Assembly: GCA_019694255.1 (NCBI GenBank)
Contig: JAIBCI010000040.1
Location: 26,182 to 90,181 of the forward strand
Length of the DNA: 64,000 nucleotides
Direction: 5' to 3'
From: Saprospiraceae bacterium
GTDB taxonomy: Bacteria > Bacteroidota > Bacteroidia > Chitinophagales > Saprospiraceae
How positions within the stretch are numbered: position 1 is the first letter of the stretch; each line of letters begins with the position of its first letter. The notes below the pieces were generated by a model. The model had not been told where the DNA came from and searched no databases. It saw only the letters and a program-made list of their open reading frames with translations. Made by a program: the position numbers and the translations under genes. Shown one piece after another: positions 8,764 to 17,418 of the stretch.

Positions 8764-9546
8764 TTACCAGCTGCCGCCGGCACCTCCGCCTCCGAATCCT
8801 CCGCCTCCGAATCCTCCGAATCCTCCGAATCCTCCACCGCTTGATGAAGAACCACCTCCAGAAGACCAACCTCCGGAGGACCAACCTCCGGAGGACCAAC
8901 CTCCACCGGAAGTCCAGTTATCATCGCGGAAGTACCTTCCTCCACGAAAATAACCTTGGTTGCTGTGACGACGAATAAATATGGTCAAAATTAAAAACAG
9001 GATGATGAAGATGAAAATGAGAATAATAATCAACAGCGGCGATACGGATACAGGTTGTTCGGATTTATATTCTCCGCCATGAAGCGAAATGATGGCACTG
9101 GTAGCCCGATCCAAACCTGTGTAATAATTAGCCGAACGAAAAGAAGGCTTAATGATCTGTTCAATAATACGGCGCGACATTGCGTCTGTCAGAAAACCTT
9201 CAGCACCGTAGCCTGTGAGAATCCTGATCTTACGGTCTTTGAGGGCAATATAGATCAGTACGCCATTGTTTTTATTCTTTTGTCCGATTCCCCATGAATT
9301 GGCAATGGACATTGCCCTGTCAAAGTCGTCTTCTCCGTTAAGACTTTTTTCAGTCACTACGGCAAGCTGGGTTGAAGTTGAATCATTGAATGCCACAAGT
9401 TTGGACTCCAGCGCGTTGCGCTCTGAAGCACTGAGAATGCCTGCAAAGTCATTGACGAGGGTTGATGGCTTTGCAGGAACTACGGACTGTCCCCATATCA
9501 CCAGTGGCAGTATGATTCCTGCCAGTAAGGATAATAATCTATGCAT
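8764..9546 (-). CDS. TPM-domain protein with Gly/Ser-rich tail
   Basis: Membrane-anchored protein of 260 residues. Order: signal peptide (1-20), TPM domain (about 30-160) with the conserved NNGVLIYIALKDRKIRILTG and a MSRRIIEQIIKP helix, a transmembrane helix (about 169-190), then a tail of glycine, serine, tryptophan and phenylalanine repeats ending GGSW. TPM domains occur in photosystem II repair proteins and bacterial YgcG proteins; here the role is unknown. It is the third gene of a lemA-TPM-TPM operon and overlaps the upstream TPM gene by 8 bases. The tail is coded by tandem DNA repeats. Confidence 0.88.
   Translation of the reverse strand: MHRLLSLLAGIILPLVIWGQSVVPAKPSTLVNDFAGILSASERNALESKLVAFNDSTSTQLAVVTEKSLNGEDDFDRAMSIANSWGIGQKNKNNGVLIYIALKDRKIRILTGYGAEGFLTDAMSRRIIEQIIKPSFRSANYYTGLDRATSAIISLHGGEYKSEQPVSVSPLLIIILIFIFIILFLILTIFIRRHSNQGYFRGGRYFRDDNWTSGGGWSSGGWSSGGWSSGGGSSSSGGGFGGFGGFGGGGFGGGGAGGSW
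8787..8906. repeat. Tandem repeats coding the Gly-rich tail
   Basis: Two short tandem arrays inside the TPM gene: a 9-base unit GAATCCTCC and variants around 8787-8838, and a 15-base unit GACCAACCTCCGGAG, nearly three copies at about 8863-8906. They encode GGF and SGGWS units on the minus strand. Such arrays can change length by slippage. Confidence 0.75.
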
Positions 9547-9967
9547 ACGAAATCTTGTCCGGCAGCTGATTCAGATTGGCTCCGTTATAAAAATGTTTCT
9601 TTAATTCGTCTCCACACATCCGGATGGCTTCACAGGTACCGGCTACAAAACGGCTGTCCTGAAAGTAATTTTTCATCACATGGTAGACTTCATCCCAATA
9701 CCCTGGTGGCACCTTCTCATGGATGCCTGTATCGCCAATAATTGCAAATTCATTTCGTTCCGGTACCAGAAAAATTAGTACACCATTGCGACGAGCAGTC
9801 CGGTGCATCTTGAGTTTTTCAAAGATTTGTATCGCTGCCTCTATTACAGGAATTGGTGGCATCATGAATTCCACGTGTACCCGGATTTCACAATCGCAGG
9901 AACGCTCCGCCTCACGGATCGCAGAGATGATGATCTCTTCCTCAGCCCAGCTGAAGAACTTTTTCAT
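9539..9967 (-). CDS. TPM-domain protein, cytosolic-type
   Basis: Protein of 142 residues holding one TPM domain (GVLIFLVPERNEFAIIGDTG near 62-81), with no signal peptide and no membrane helix. The N-terminus MKKFFSWAEEEIIISAIREA is typical for the second TPM protein of lemA operons in this phylum. It starts 11 bases after lemA and overlaps the following TPM gene by 8 bases. Function unknown; the conserved trio suggests a joint complex at the membrane. Confidence 0.85.
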   Translation of the reverse strand: MKKFFSWAEEEIIISAIREAERSCDCEIRVHVEFMMPPIPVIEAAIQIFEKLKMHRTARRNGVLIFLVPERNEFAIIGDTGIHEKVPPGYWDEVYHVMKNYFQDSRFVAGTCEAIRMCGDELKKHFYNGANLNQLPDKISYA

Positions 9968-9978
9968 ATCTGCACAAA

Positions 9979-10566
9979 TTAGAATTCTACTTTAGGAGCC
10001 TTTTCAGATCCCTTGTCTGATTCAAACATTGGTCTTGCAGGAAAGCCAAAAGTCTTTGCAAATATCACTCCAGGAAATTGTTGAACTGAGATATTATAAT
10101 CTTTGACCGCGGCATTGTATTTGTCCCGTTCTGTCTTAATCCTGTTTTCGGTACCTTCCAATTGAGACTGGAGTTCCAGGAAGTTCTGATTTGCCTTCAG
10201 ATCAGGATAACGTTCAGAGACGGCAAGCAAACGTCCGATCGCCTGTCCAAGTACGGACTGATTATTTTGAAAATCGGTGAGCTGTTGGGCCGTGGCCTTG
10301 GAAGGATCAATGGTCATACTGGTCGCTTTTGCCCTTGCTTCAGTGACCGCCACGATCGTGCTTTGTTCAAAATCCGCATATCCCTTGACCGTGTTAACAA
10401 GGTTAGGGATCAAATCGGCGCGGCGTTGATATGCAGATTGTACATTGGCCCAGGCTCCGTTGACATCCTGGCTTTTGGAGACAAAACCGTTGTATTTGCT
10501 ACAGCCGACAAAAAACAGAAGTAGGAGCACCAGCCCCCAGATAAGTCTTGAAAGATTGCTAGACAT
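9979..10566 (-). CDS. LemA family lipoprotein
   Basis: Membrane-attached protein of 195 residues. The N-terminus has a hydrophobic run followed by the lipobox FVGC, so it is probably a lipoprotein. The mature part is a helical LemA domain (NLVNTVKGYADFEQSTIVAV, then SERYPDLKANQNFLELQSQL, both family signatures). I use the ATG at 10566, which gives the lipoprotein signal; an upstream ATG at 10662 would bury it. LemA proteins form helical bundles, with little known biochemically. First gene of the lemA-TPM-TPM operon. A TATTTTGC (10620-10613, minus) upstream is a near-match to the -7 box. Confidence 0.9.
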   Translation of the reverse strand: MSSNLSRLIWGLVLLLLFFVGCSKYNGFVSKSQDVNGAWANVQSAYQRRADLIPNLVNTVKGYADFEQSTIVAVTEARAKATSMTIDPSKATAQQLTDFQNNQSVLGQAIGRLLAVSERYPDLKANQNFLELQSQLEGTENRIKTERDKYNAAVKDYNISVQQFPGVIFAKTFGFPARPMFESDKGSEKAPKVEF

Positions 10567-10774
10567 ACTGATTAAATTGGTTTTACGAAGATTATAAAGC
10601 AATGATAACAGCGCAAAATAACACTTGGTTCCCAAAACTTTATTTTTAGAGACGCAGGACACAAAATGTTAAAAACAGTAATGATCTGAGCAATTGGATA
10701 ATTAGTAATGATGCGAGTAAGAGATTGTGGCATTAAACCCCATAATAGCCGGGGAAGGCTTCAGCATCAATAAA

Positions 10775-10798
10775 AATCCCGCTCAACAGAACGGGATT
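10775..10798 (-). terminator. Rho-independent terminator of the 101-residue secreted protein gene
   Basis: On the minus strand AATCCCG pairs with CGGGATT across a 10-base loop and is followed by TTTATT. It lies 24 bases after the stop of the minus-strand gene ending at 10823. Confidence 0.75.
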
Positions 10799-10822
10799 CT
10801 GATACACCTTGATATTTCGGGA

Positions 10823-11128
10823 TTACCTGTGTCTCCATCCGCGATAACCGCGCGACTGATCGTACGCCAATTCCTCCAGAAGTTTAATCTCCCTTCGTTC
10901 CTTACGACTGACGTAGCCATCTTCCAAAGCACGGTATTTTGCGGCCCGCAGCATTTGAACGTAGTTGATCCGTTCAGGTCTTCCGTAGTCGCTGCAAGCG
11001 TTAGTATATGTCCTTTGATCGTAGTCCCTGTCACGGTAACCGTAATCATTGTCACGTCCTGATTGTGCCGATGCTGTACCAAGTACCAAACCAGCTAACA
11101 TTGTCAAAACCAAATTATTAATGTTCAT
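10823..11128 (-). CDS. Small exported Arg/Tyr-rich protein, unknown
   Basis: Exported protein of 101 residues; signal peptide about 1-21 ending GTASA. The mature part begins with an Asp/Tyr/Arg-rich stretch (GRDNDYGYRDRDYDQR) and ends in a helical, strongly basic segment (KYRALEDGYVSRKERREIKL). I do not recognise the family; the C-terminal helix recalls short EF-hand-like or tail-like repeats, but no calcium loop is complete. ATG at 11128 sits at the edge of an AT-rich spacer, and a good terminator follows. It is a single-gene unit. Confidence 0.7.
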   Translation of the reverse strand: MNINNLVLTMLAGLVLGTASAQSGRDNDYGYRDRDYDQRTYTNACSDYGRPERINYVQMLRAAKYRALEDGYVSRKERREIKLLEELAYDQSRGYRGWRHR

Positions 11129-11437
11129 GTTTCAAAAATTTTATTACTGTTTGGATTATCTTGATGAGATAAGGATTAAATATGAAACGCATTTTAAGTT
11201 TGATTTAACTAAAGTCGAATGAATTCAGATACACGCGTAAATAGCTATAACCTTGGTCGTATTTTTATTGCTTGCGCCAAATAGTATTGTTTGTTAGATA
11301 TTGATCTATATCAACTGAATAAAAGTACATAATACCTAAATGTAAAATGTCCGATAGTGGTAAGGAAATAATGTATAGAAAATAAATTTTGAAATTGCAA
11401 AGCCGGGTATTAATTTTACTATTCAACGCATTTAAGT
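11129..11437. other. 309-base AT-rich spacer between divergent genes
   Basis: No reading frame of note. It must hold promoters for the small secreted gene (minus) and the histidine kinase (plus). The best plus-strand candidate is TAATTTTA (11410-11417), one base away from TAnnTTTG; no clear minus-strand box was found. Confidence 0.5.
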
Positions 11438-13648
11438 ATGATAACTCCGACTGGCAGAATTCAATTAATTGCTGTTTTGTTATTAATCATCGGACCTAAG
11501 TTAATTGGGCAACAGCGATACAATAATGCAGATAGCACATATGTATATGCAAATTTGGAGAAGACTGATCAACTCGACTTTGAAGGAAAAGTAGAAGAAG
11601 CCATTCAGTTGATTGATGAGATAAATTCCTATTGCACAAAAAAGAAATTTACTCGAGGTCTTGGATTTGCACAGCTAAAGAAAGCAGATCTACTGTTGAA
11701 AAAAGCCCAGTACAATGAAATAGAGCTGCTCTTAGCAAGGGGCAGGGAGAATGGATTAAAGATTGGAGATAGTCTGATCGTGGGCCTATCTTATCATCAA
11801 ATGTCACAGTTATACCGGAATCAAACTAATTTTGAAAAAGCTGTTGAAGCGCTGAAACTGGCGGAAAAAAACTATCCCAAACTGGGCGATTCTTCCTATT
11901 TGGGAATCGTGTTTAATGACCTGGGATACCTCGAAGACAAGCTTGGGAGATATGACCACTCAATAGATTATAACCTGAAGGCACTCAGGATATTTGATCA
12001 GCTTGAAGACAAAAAAGAAATGTCCAACACGCTGGGTAATATAGGAATAACTTATTACAGGATGGGTGACAAAACGAACGCCATACAATTCATCAAGCAG
12101 GCGCTTTCAATACAGACAGAAATTGGTGACCAGAAGAGAATAGCCTCAACACTCGGCAATCTGGCCACCGTATACACCAGTACTGATATCGACTCAGCCA
12201 TTCTTTATCAATACAAAGCAGTTGAAATAGCACGCAAGACAGGACTGAAAAATCTTTTAGCCCAAACTATCAGTAATGCTGGCAAACTATACTATGTTAA
12301 AAAAGATTACAAAAATTCTTTTGATCAATACGTTATTGCAGAAAACCTTTATGAAGAAATAAAAGATAAAACCAAGCAGGCTTCAACACTAATTTCATTA
12401 GCCGACATTGCAAACAGGATGGGTGATTCTACCATGGCTGAATCATTTTATTCAAAAACCATGTCCTTAAACCAAAGCGCTTTAACTAAAAATGTAATTA
12501 AACAGTTTCATGAATCCAAAGCAAATTTTTATTCAGAAAGAAGAAACTATGAGCTAGCAATAGAACATTTAAAAAAGTCACAGATTTATAAGGACTCCCT
12601 GGTGGATGAAAAGACTAAAACCAATGTAGCGGAACTCAATTTAAAGTATGAAACTGAAAAAAAGCAATGGTTGTTGGCAAAACTTGAGTATGAACAAAAA
12701 CAAACCCAGACAGAAATAGACAGGCAGCGAAGCTTGAACAAAATTGCCAATCTTATCAATATCCGGAATAAACAGGAAATAGAATTGTTGGTAAAAAATA
12801 AGCAACTCGATAGTATAGTGATGAATACGCTTCATACAGAACAGCAAAAGCAGGAAGTTATCAATGATAATCAGGAAAAAAATATTCAATTGCTGGAAAA
12901 GGAGAAGTTATTAAGTCAGCAAGTAATCAGGCGAAAGAACACCTTAATGGCCACAGGTATTCTTGTTTTGGTACTGACAGGTATAATATTTTTACAACAG
13001 TTCAGGAGATACCAGTGGAAGAAAAATATAGAGGAGCAAAAACATATCGAAGAAATGAGAGACAATATAGCAAAGGACCTGCATGATGATATTGGAAGTA
13101 CATTAACCAGTATAAATATTCTTAGTAAAGTATCCTATCAGCAAGTTGATAATAATGTCGAATATTCTAAAAAATTATTAAAAGATATTACGGACCAAAG
13201 TAAAATTATCCAACAAAATATGAGCGATATCGTATGGGCGCTTAAACCTGATCATGATTCCATTCAGGCCTTTGAGTACAGACTTCGTGAGTTTTCTTCT
13301 AAGACGCTTGAGCTGGAACAAATTAACGTGCGTTTTGACCTATCGGAAAATACGACAAAGATTGTCCTTCCAATTAACATCAGAAAGGAACTGGTCCTAA
13401 TCGGTAAGGAACTATTAAACAATATTAGTAAGCATGCATTTGCGAAAAACGTTACTATCAGCTTTAGTCATAGTCAAAACCACCTGTTTCTAAAGATTGA
13501 AGACGATGGTATAGGCATTTCGGACAAGGCATGGACTGGTTCAGGAATACAAAACATTCAAAAGAGATGTCAACATCTTGGAGGGCAATTTGTAATGAAG
13601 AACAGGCACCCAGGCACTGAATCATTGGTAACAATTCCCCTCACATAA
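11438..13648 (+). CDS. TPR-containing sensor histidine kinase (NarL/DesK type)
   Basis: Membrane sensor kinase of 736 residues. Order: signal peptide (about 1-25), periplasmic TPR array (about 35-390) with repeats such as SNTLGNIGITYYRMGDKTNA, coiled coil (about 395-505), one membrane helix (about 510-528), HisKA_3 dimerisation domain with phosphorylated His549 in KDLHDDIGSTLTSINIL, and a HATPase domain to the C-terminus (EDDGIGI, GSGIQNIQKR). It signals to the adjacent LuxR-type regulator 54 bases downstream. The TPR sensor implies detection of a protein or peptide partner; the ligand is unknown. Codon use is more AT-rich than the flanking core genes. Confidence 0.9.
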   Translation: MITPTGRIQLIAVLLLIIGPKLIGQQRYNNADSTYVYANLEKTDQLDFEGKVEEAIQLIDEINSYCTKKKFTRGLGFAQLKKADLLLKKAQYNEIELLLARGRENGLKIGDSLIVGLSYHQMSQLYRNQTNFEKAVEALKLAEKNYPKLGDSSYLGIVFNDLGYLEDKLGRYDHSIDYNLKALRIFDQLEDKKEMSNTLGNIGITYYRMGDKTNAIQFIKQALSIQTEIGDQKRIASTLGNLATVYTSTDIDSAILYQYKAVEIARKTGLKNLLAQTISNAGKLYYVKKDYKNSFDQYVIAENLYEEIKDKTKQASTLISLADIANRMGDSTMAESFYSKTMSLNQSALTKNVIKQFHESKANFYSERRNYELAIEHLKKSQIYKDSLVDEKTKTNVAELNLKYETEKKQWLLAKLEYEQKQTQTEIDRQRSLNKIANLINIRNKQEIELLVKNKQLDSIVMNTLHTEQQKQEVINDNQEKNIQLLEKEKLLSQQVIRRKNTLMATGILVLVLTGIIFLQQFRRYQWKKNIEEQKHIEEMRDNIAKDLHDDIGSTLTSINILSKVSYQQVDNNVEYSKKLLKDITDQSKIIQQNMSDIVWALKPDHDSIQAFEYRLREFSSKTLELEQINVRFDLSENTTKIVLPINIRKELVLIGKELLNNISKHAFAKNVTISFSHSQNHLFLKIEDDGIGISDKAWTGSGIQNIQKRCQHLGGQFVMKNRHPGTESLVTIPLT

Positions 13649-13656
13649 TCATGTCA

Positions 13657-13686
13657 TTTGGTTAAGGTGTGAATTAATTACTTTTG
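13657..13686 (+). promoter_or_regulatory. Promoter of the response regulator (TTTG-N18-TACTTTTG)
   Basis: TTTG at 13657-13660 and TACTTTTG at 13679-13686 are spaced 18 bases apart, a full match to the Bacteroidota promoter. It lies in the short gap after the kinase stop, 17 bases before the regulator ATG, so the regulator can be made independently of the kinase. Confidence 0.7.
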
Positions 13687-13702
13687 TCCAACAATAGAAA
13701 AA

Positions 13703-14323
13703 ATGAGCATTAGACTATTAATATACGAAGACAATGAGAATTTAAGGAAAAGCATGAATGCTTTATTTAGTCTGAACCCGTCTTATCAATTGGTAGAATG
13801 CAAAAGTAATCCGGTGGATGTTCTCACCGATATCTCTCAATTTCAACCGGAAGTGATATTGATGGATATTGATATGCCCTATATGGATGGAATTACAGCA
13901 CTATCGACCATTCGGAAGGCTGGAATTGATATACCGGTTATCATGTTAACAATTTTTGACGATCAGGACAATATTTATAAGGCCATCTGCACAGGTGCCA
14001 GCGGATATATTCTTAAACATGATCTTGAAAACATTGGACCAGCAATTCAAGATGTGCTGGGCGGAGGTGCGCCTATGTCGGGTCCAATTGCCAAAAAGGT
14101 ACTCTCTTACTTCTCCGGGATGCCTGTTGAGAAAAAAAGTTTGCCAGAAAACCTGACTGAAAGAGAAATTGAGATTTTAAACTTTCTTAAGAAAGGATTA
14201 AGTTACAAAATGATTGCAGAAGAGTGCAATCTCAGTATTGATACAGTAAGAACACACATTAAAAAAATTTATAAAAAACTTCAGGTCAACAGCGCTACTG
14301 AAGCAATTTACAAGTTGCGTTAA
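13703..14323 (+). CDS. LuxR/NarL-family response regulator
   Basis: DNA-binding regulator of 206 residues. Receiver domain 1-120 with acidic pocket Glu9/Asp10, phosphoacceptor Asp55 in LMDIDMP and the conserved Lys of YILKHD. The C-terminal LuxR helix-turn-helix is LTEREIEILNFLKKGLSYKM, with SIDTVRTHIKKIYKKL as recognition part. Partner of the upstream TPR kinase. The exported-protein genes that follow are the nearest candidate targets, with inverted repeats in the intervening spacer; that control is inferred. Confidence 0.95.
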   Translation: MSIRLLIYEDNENLRKSMNALFSLNPSYQLVECKSNPVDVLTDISQFQPEVILMDIDMPYMDGITALSTIRKAGIDIPVIMLTIFDDQDNIYKAICTGASGYILKHDLENIGPAIQDVLGGGAPMSGPIAKKVLSYFSGMPVEKKSLPENLTEREIEILNFLKKGLSYKMIAEECNLSIDTVRTHIKKIYKKLQVNSATEAIYKLR

Positions 14324-14484
14324 TATCTGAATTTCATCAGTACTGAATTAGTGAGATCAAACTGAAAAGTATTGCAGGTGTTACATTTTTATGCTTCATG
14401 GGAAAAGTATCATACTACTATGACCTTGTTATGGCATGAAGTATTCTCATAATTAATCTTAAAATACTTATACCCAATTTGGGC

Positions 14485-14538
14485 CATCACATGGATATGT
14501 GATGCCAATATTGATAAAGTAACACCTTCATGTGAAGG
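14485..14538. promoter_or_regulatory. Two inverted repeats upstream of the exported-protein genes
   Basis: CATCACATGGATATGTGATG (14485-14504) is an 8-bp inverted repeat with a 4-base centre, and CCTTCA-TG-TGAAGG (14525-14538) is a second palindrome. They lie 32-85 bases upstream of the -7 box of the next gene, a normal place for activator sites, between the response regulator and its likely targets. Function inferred. Confidence 0.4.
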
Positions 14539-14569
14539 GCGAAATTTCCAGTCTGCTGATAGGTCGACA

Positions 14570-14577
14570 TACCTTTG
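14570..14577 (+). promoter_or_regulatory. -7 promoter element of first exported-protein gene
   Basis: TACCTTTG fits TAnnTTTG, 28 bases before the ATG at 14606. A TTTC at 14545-14548 is 21 bases upstream, one base off the -33 TTTG; a weak -33 agrees with activator dependence. Confidence 0.55.
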
Positions 14578-14605
14578 TCCTATTCATTCAAAAAAAAAAT
14601 TTACA

Positions 14606-15337
14606 ATGAAAAACTTAATTCAAAATCTTAGCAAGGCAATGTTCGTTGTCATTTTAGTAAACCTGCAAATGGACGCCCAGGTAGTTACAGTTTATTCAGG
14701 AGCAAACCGTGTAGGGTCTTCGAGAAGTTTTACAACAGCAGGAGATTACACGCTCACGGACTGGGATGTCAAGTCCATTGCAATCCAGAATGGATATATC
14801 GTTCAGATGGCCAATGAAGGAGGTTGCACAGGGATTTGTACATATATCAGAAATGAGAGTGGATCGGAAAGGGGTATATTAGGTGCCAGAGGATGTAGCA
14901 TTAAAATTATACGCAATGACGCAACGAATGCCCGATTGGAATGTAAGCTTATTACTGGCGATGATGATCTACGCAAAGGAAGCTCAGTAATTTTTCAATG
15001 TTTAGTCAATGGTGCCGGTACCCGATCTACAAGAACCGGGCCTATTGGATCAGATCCTGGAATTCCTAATGGAGGGAGTAGATCACTTAGGTTAAATATC
15101 CCGGGAACTCACCCAGGACAGGTTCTGGATTGTACTTTAAAATACAGAAGCGGAAGCTCAGGTGTGCCATTTGAGACTACAGATAATTGGAATATTAACA
15201 ATGTTATTATCACTTATTCTAGTAATACCATAACTGATCCAATTATAATTTATAGAGGCAAGGGAAATCCCCTGTGCAGATTTACTGCGGAAAAGACAGA
15301 ATTCAAAATGCCTGTAGCCAATCAAATATGTAATTAA
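14606..15337 (+). CDS. Exported Cys-rich protein with possible beta/gamma-crystallin-like N-domain
   Basis: Secreted protein of 243 residues, signal peptide 1-24 (cleaved before QVVTVYSG). Eight cysteines suggest disulfides. Residues 25-75 (VVTVYSGANRVGSSRSF, AGDYTLTDWDVKSIAIQNGY) resemble one Greek-key motif of a beta/gamma-crystallin fold: strand, turn with GxxRSF, then the S-I-x-I-x-x-G-Y strand. This is pattern reading, not a database match. The rest is unrecognised, apart from a beta-rich look. It heads a run of three exported proteins after the two-component system, 26 bases before the next gene. Confidence 0.6.
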   Translation: MKNLIQNLSKAMFVVILVNLQMDAQVVTVYSGANRVGSSRSFTTAGDYTLTDWDVKSIAIQNGYIVQMANEGGCTGICTYIRNESGSERGILGARGCSIKIIRNDATNARLECKLITGDDDLRKGSSVIFQCLVNGAGTRSTRTGPIGSDPGIPNGGSRSLRLNIPGTHPGQVLDCTLKYRSGSSGVPFETTDNWNINNVIITYSSNTITDPIIIYRGKGNPLCRFTAEKTEFKMPVANQICN

Positions 15338-15363
15338 TTATCAAAAAATATAAATTAAATATC

Positions 15364-16116
15364 ATGAAATCAATTATTGTTATTTCGTTTGTATTGTTCT
15401 CTAATTTTTTGATTGCTCAGGGAACTGTTTCATACAAAAATTTAAAGCCAACTCCCACGGCACAGCAAAAAATGTTTCGGGCAGTTGAAAAACTGGATAT
15501 TGAGCCCTTAACTGAATGGTTATGTCCCAGCCAGTTACTTCGCGGTGACAGGGAGTTTGGTGGTAACGGACCGAAAATCAAATGTGAGGCCAGCATACAG
15601 ATTGGCAGGGATAGTGCTTCTCTGATTCTGACGGTTAAGCTTTGGGCGCAGGAAACAGTACATGACTGGAGTACCACAGAAGGAACCTGGACGCGGCAAA
15701 TATACCAAGCGCCATTAGGGAGTAAAATCACTAAAATATTATCCGACAATACTTCAAGAACGCAATTCATCAGTCCAAAAGCAGGATATCAGATTTTTGT
15801 TCCCGGAACTGATGTAGCCCAAGCAGCCTATGAATTTTTGGGATTTACTGATATAAAGTCAGCGGTATTAAAAGCATATGGATTTAAGCCTGGGGACCGA
15901 TCTGCATTATCCAACTTAATAGCTCAGTATGTTGACAAAGGCAACACAGTCGTTAAGGTCCCTTCAGTAGAAGGAGGACTGGTCAAATTTTTTTACATCG
16001 TTGGTGATACAGGAGGTGATGATATTAGTACCGACGACAATTGCAACGACGATACCCGAATCAACAAATTGGAGTTTTTTCCAGTCACGATTGAAACATA
16101 TAAAGCCCGGCTCTAA
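15364..16116 (+). CDS. Exported protein of unknown family
   Basis: Protein of 250 residues with signal peptide 1-19 (ends FLIAQ). No domain recognised. Near residues 50-80 it has two cysteines (EWLCPSQ, KIKCEAS) and a beta-rich middle (ASLILTVKLWAQETVHDWST). An acidic segment GGDDISTDDNCNDDTRIN (about 218-235) may bind cations. It lies 26 bases after the crystallin-like gene and 80 bases before the third exported gene, so cotranscription is likely. No secretion-system C-terminal sorting domain is evident. Function unknown. Confidence 0.6.
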   Translation: MKSIIVISFVLFSNFLIAQGTVSYKNLKPTPTAQQKMFRAVEKLDIEPLTEWLCPSQLLRGDREFGGNGPKIKCEASIQIGRDSASLILTVKLWAQETVHDWSTTEGTWTRQIYQAPLGSKITKILSDNTSRTQFISPKAGYQIFVPGTDVAQAAYEFLGFTDIKSAVLKAYGFKPGDRSALSNLIAQYVDKGNTVVKVPSVEGGLVKFFYIVGDTGGDDISTDDNCNDDTRINKLEFFPVTIETYKARL

Positions 16117-16196
16117 TATTTTGTTGAATCAAAATTCTGCAATAAGTTCAAAATCATCGTCCCGATAAAAAGTAAACTTAATATAAATAGATAGCC

Positions 16197-17243
16197 ATGA
16201 AAAAATTAATAATAAATCTGATTTGTATTCTTCATATAGGATACATGAATACTCAAATGGCCTTTGCTCAAAGCGGAACAAGGGAGAAGTCTACGATTGC
16301 CCAAAAAGTAAGTAGTGAAAGTCATAAGGTTTCATCTGCAACTCAGGATATTAAAAACAATATGGAAGATGCTTCTCATCAAATCACAGATGCCTACAAT
16401 AATATGAAGGGTATTGTCAGAGTCTTCGAGCCTATATGGCGCCTGCATACGAATCGTAATTCAGGATCAGCTGCAACAGGGTCAGGCCTCACTAACACAG
16501 CGATACAAAACAAACAAACGACTGAAGCAGATGCACAAGTCAAGGAGGCTATAGATCAATCTACTGCAAATCTTGATACTTTAACAGTGGGAGAAGTAGC
16601 AGGATCCAACAAGATACAGGAAGAAGATCAACTCAATGTGAATCCTTATTATAATGCTGATGGGACTGCGAATTTGGGAAGTCAAAATAACCAGAAATAT
16701 GGTTGCTTTCTCAATGTCCTAAAAGCCGAAATCATGGACGAGATTGATGTAGCAGGCAACTCAAAAGCGGTGGATTTAATCTTTACTTCAACCAGTGCCT
16801 TTAATGAACAATTGCCTATGTACGCATTTCTGACAGCTTCCTATGCGAAGCATGACCCATTTGCTTATAATTACTTCAAAGGAACCAAGTATAAAGATCG
16901 CAATATACCGCCGGCAACCTGGGAAGAAGTGAACGAATCTGAAGTGGCAATGACTTCGCTTACCGGGATGCAATTTGAGAAGATAAAAAACAATGATCAG
17001 CTCATGGCGGCAGTGCGTCAGCTAAGGGGTTTTTCTCAAAAAGTTGAGAGCAGGACCAAGCTCGACGGCAAGGTAATTGCGCTCAAGACCGAGATGGACC
17101 AAAGAACGGTATATGGCTTAATTTACATCGTTAATCATTATGGCACTACTGGAGAAAGCGGTTATCTTCGAATCAAAATTAAAGTCACCGGCCAGGATTC
17201 GAATGGTGACAATATGCCAGAGACTGAAATGTACTTTCGTTGA
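16197..17243 (+). CDS. Exported protein with coiled/low-complexity N-terminal half, unknown
   Basis: Protein of 348 residues; signal peptide about 1-25 ending MAFAQ. Residues 26-80 are rich in Ser, Lys and Thr and probably helical (STIAQKVSSESHKVSSATQD); a second polar stretch runs to about 145. The C-terminal half (about 155-348) looks like a compact domain without known motif, ending in a beta-rich MYFR. Third exported product in the block after the two-component genes. No close relative comes to mind; it may be lineage-specific. Confidence 0.6.
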   Translation: MKKLIINLICILHIGYMNTQMAFAQSGTREKSTIAQKVSSESHKVSSATQDIKNNMEDASHQITDAYNNMKGIVRVFEPIWRLHTNRNSGSAATGSGLTNTAIQNKQTTEADAQVKEAIDQSTANLDTLTVGEVAGSNKIQEEDQLNVNPYYNADGTANLGSQNNQKYGCFLNVLKAEIMDEIDVAGNSKAVDLIFTSTSAFNEQLPMYAFLTASYAKHDPFAYNYFKGTKYKDRNIPPATWEEVNESEVAMTSLTGMQFEKIKNNDQLMAAVRQLRGFSQKVESRTKLDGKVIALKTEMDQRTVYGLIYIVNHYGTTGESGYLRIKIKVTGQDSNGDNMPETEMYFR

Positions 17244-17316
17244 TGTTATTTGCAAATAGGAATATGTAATTTTTTATCTTTTATTCTTACTATACAGATT
17301 TTTTATTGCGTCATTG

Positions 17317-17332
17317 ATTGTTGACCAACAAT
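17317..17332. repeat. Perfect inverted repeat upstream of parC
   Basis: ATTGTTG-AC-CAACAAT, a 7-bp inverted repeat about 90 bases upstream of the parC -7 box, in a 200-base AT-rich spacer. Could be an operator or a weak end-of-transcript hairpin. Confidence 0.3.
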
Positions 17333-17418
17333 AACCGTTAACAATACAATCAGGTAATTAAGATATGGAATTGAATCAAATTCACTTGAAATATTTTTTT
17401 AATATGATATGTAGGGCC

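Noticed and set aside
8787..8906. CRISPR-like repeats
   Set aside because: Units are 9 and 15 bases with no spacers; they are coding tandem repeats.
8747..8953. Pro-rich plus-strand frame
   Set aside because: Reverse reading of the Gly-rich tail repeats of the TPM protein.
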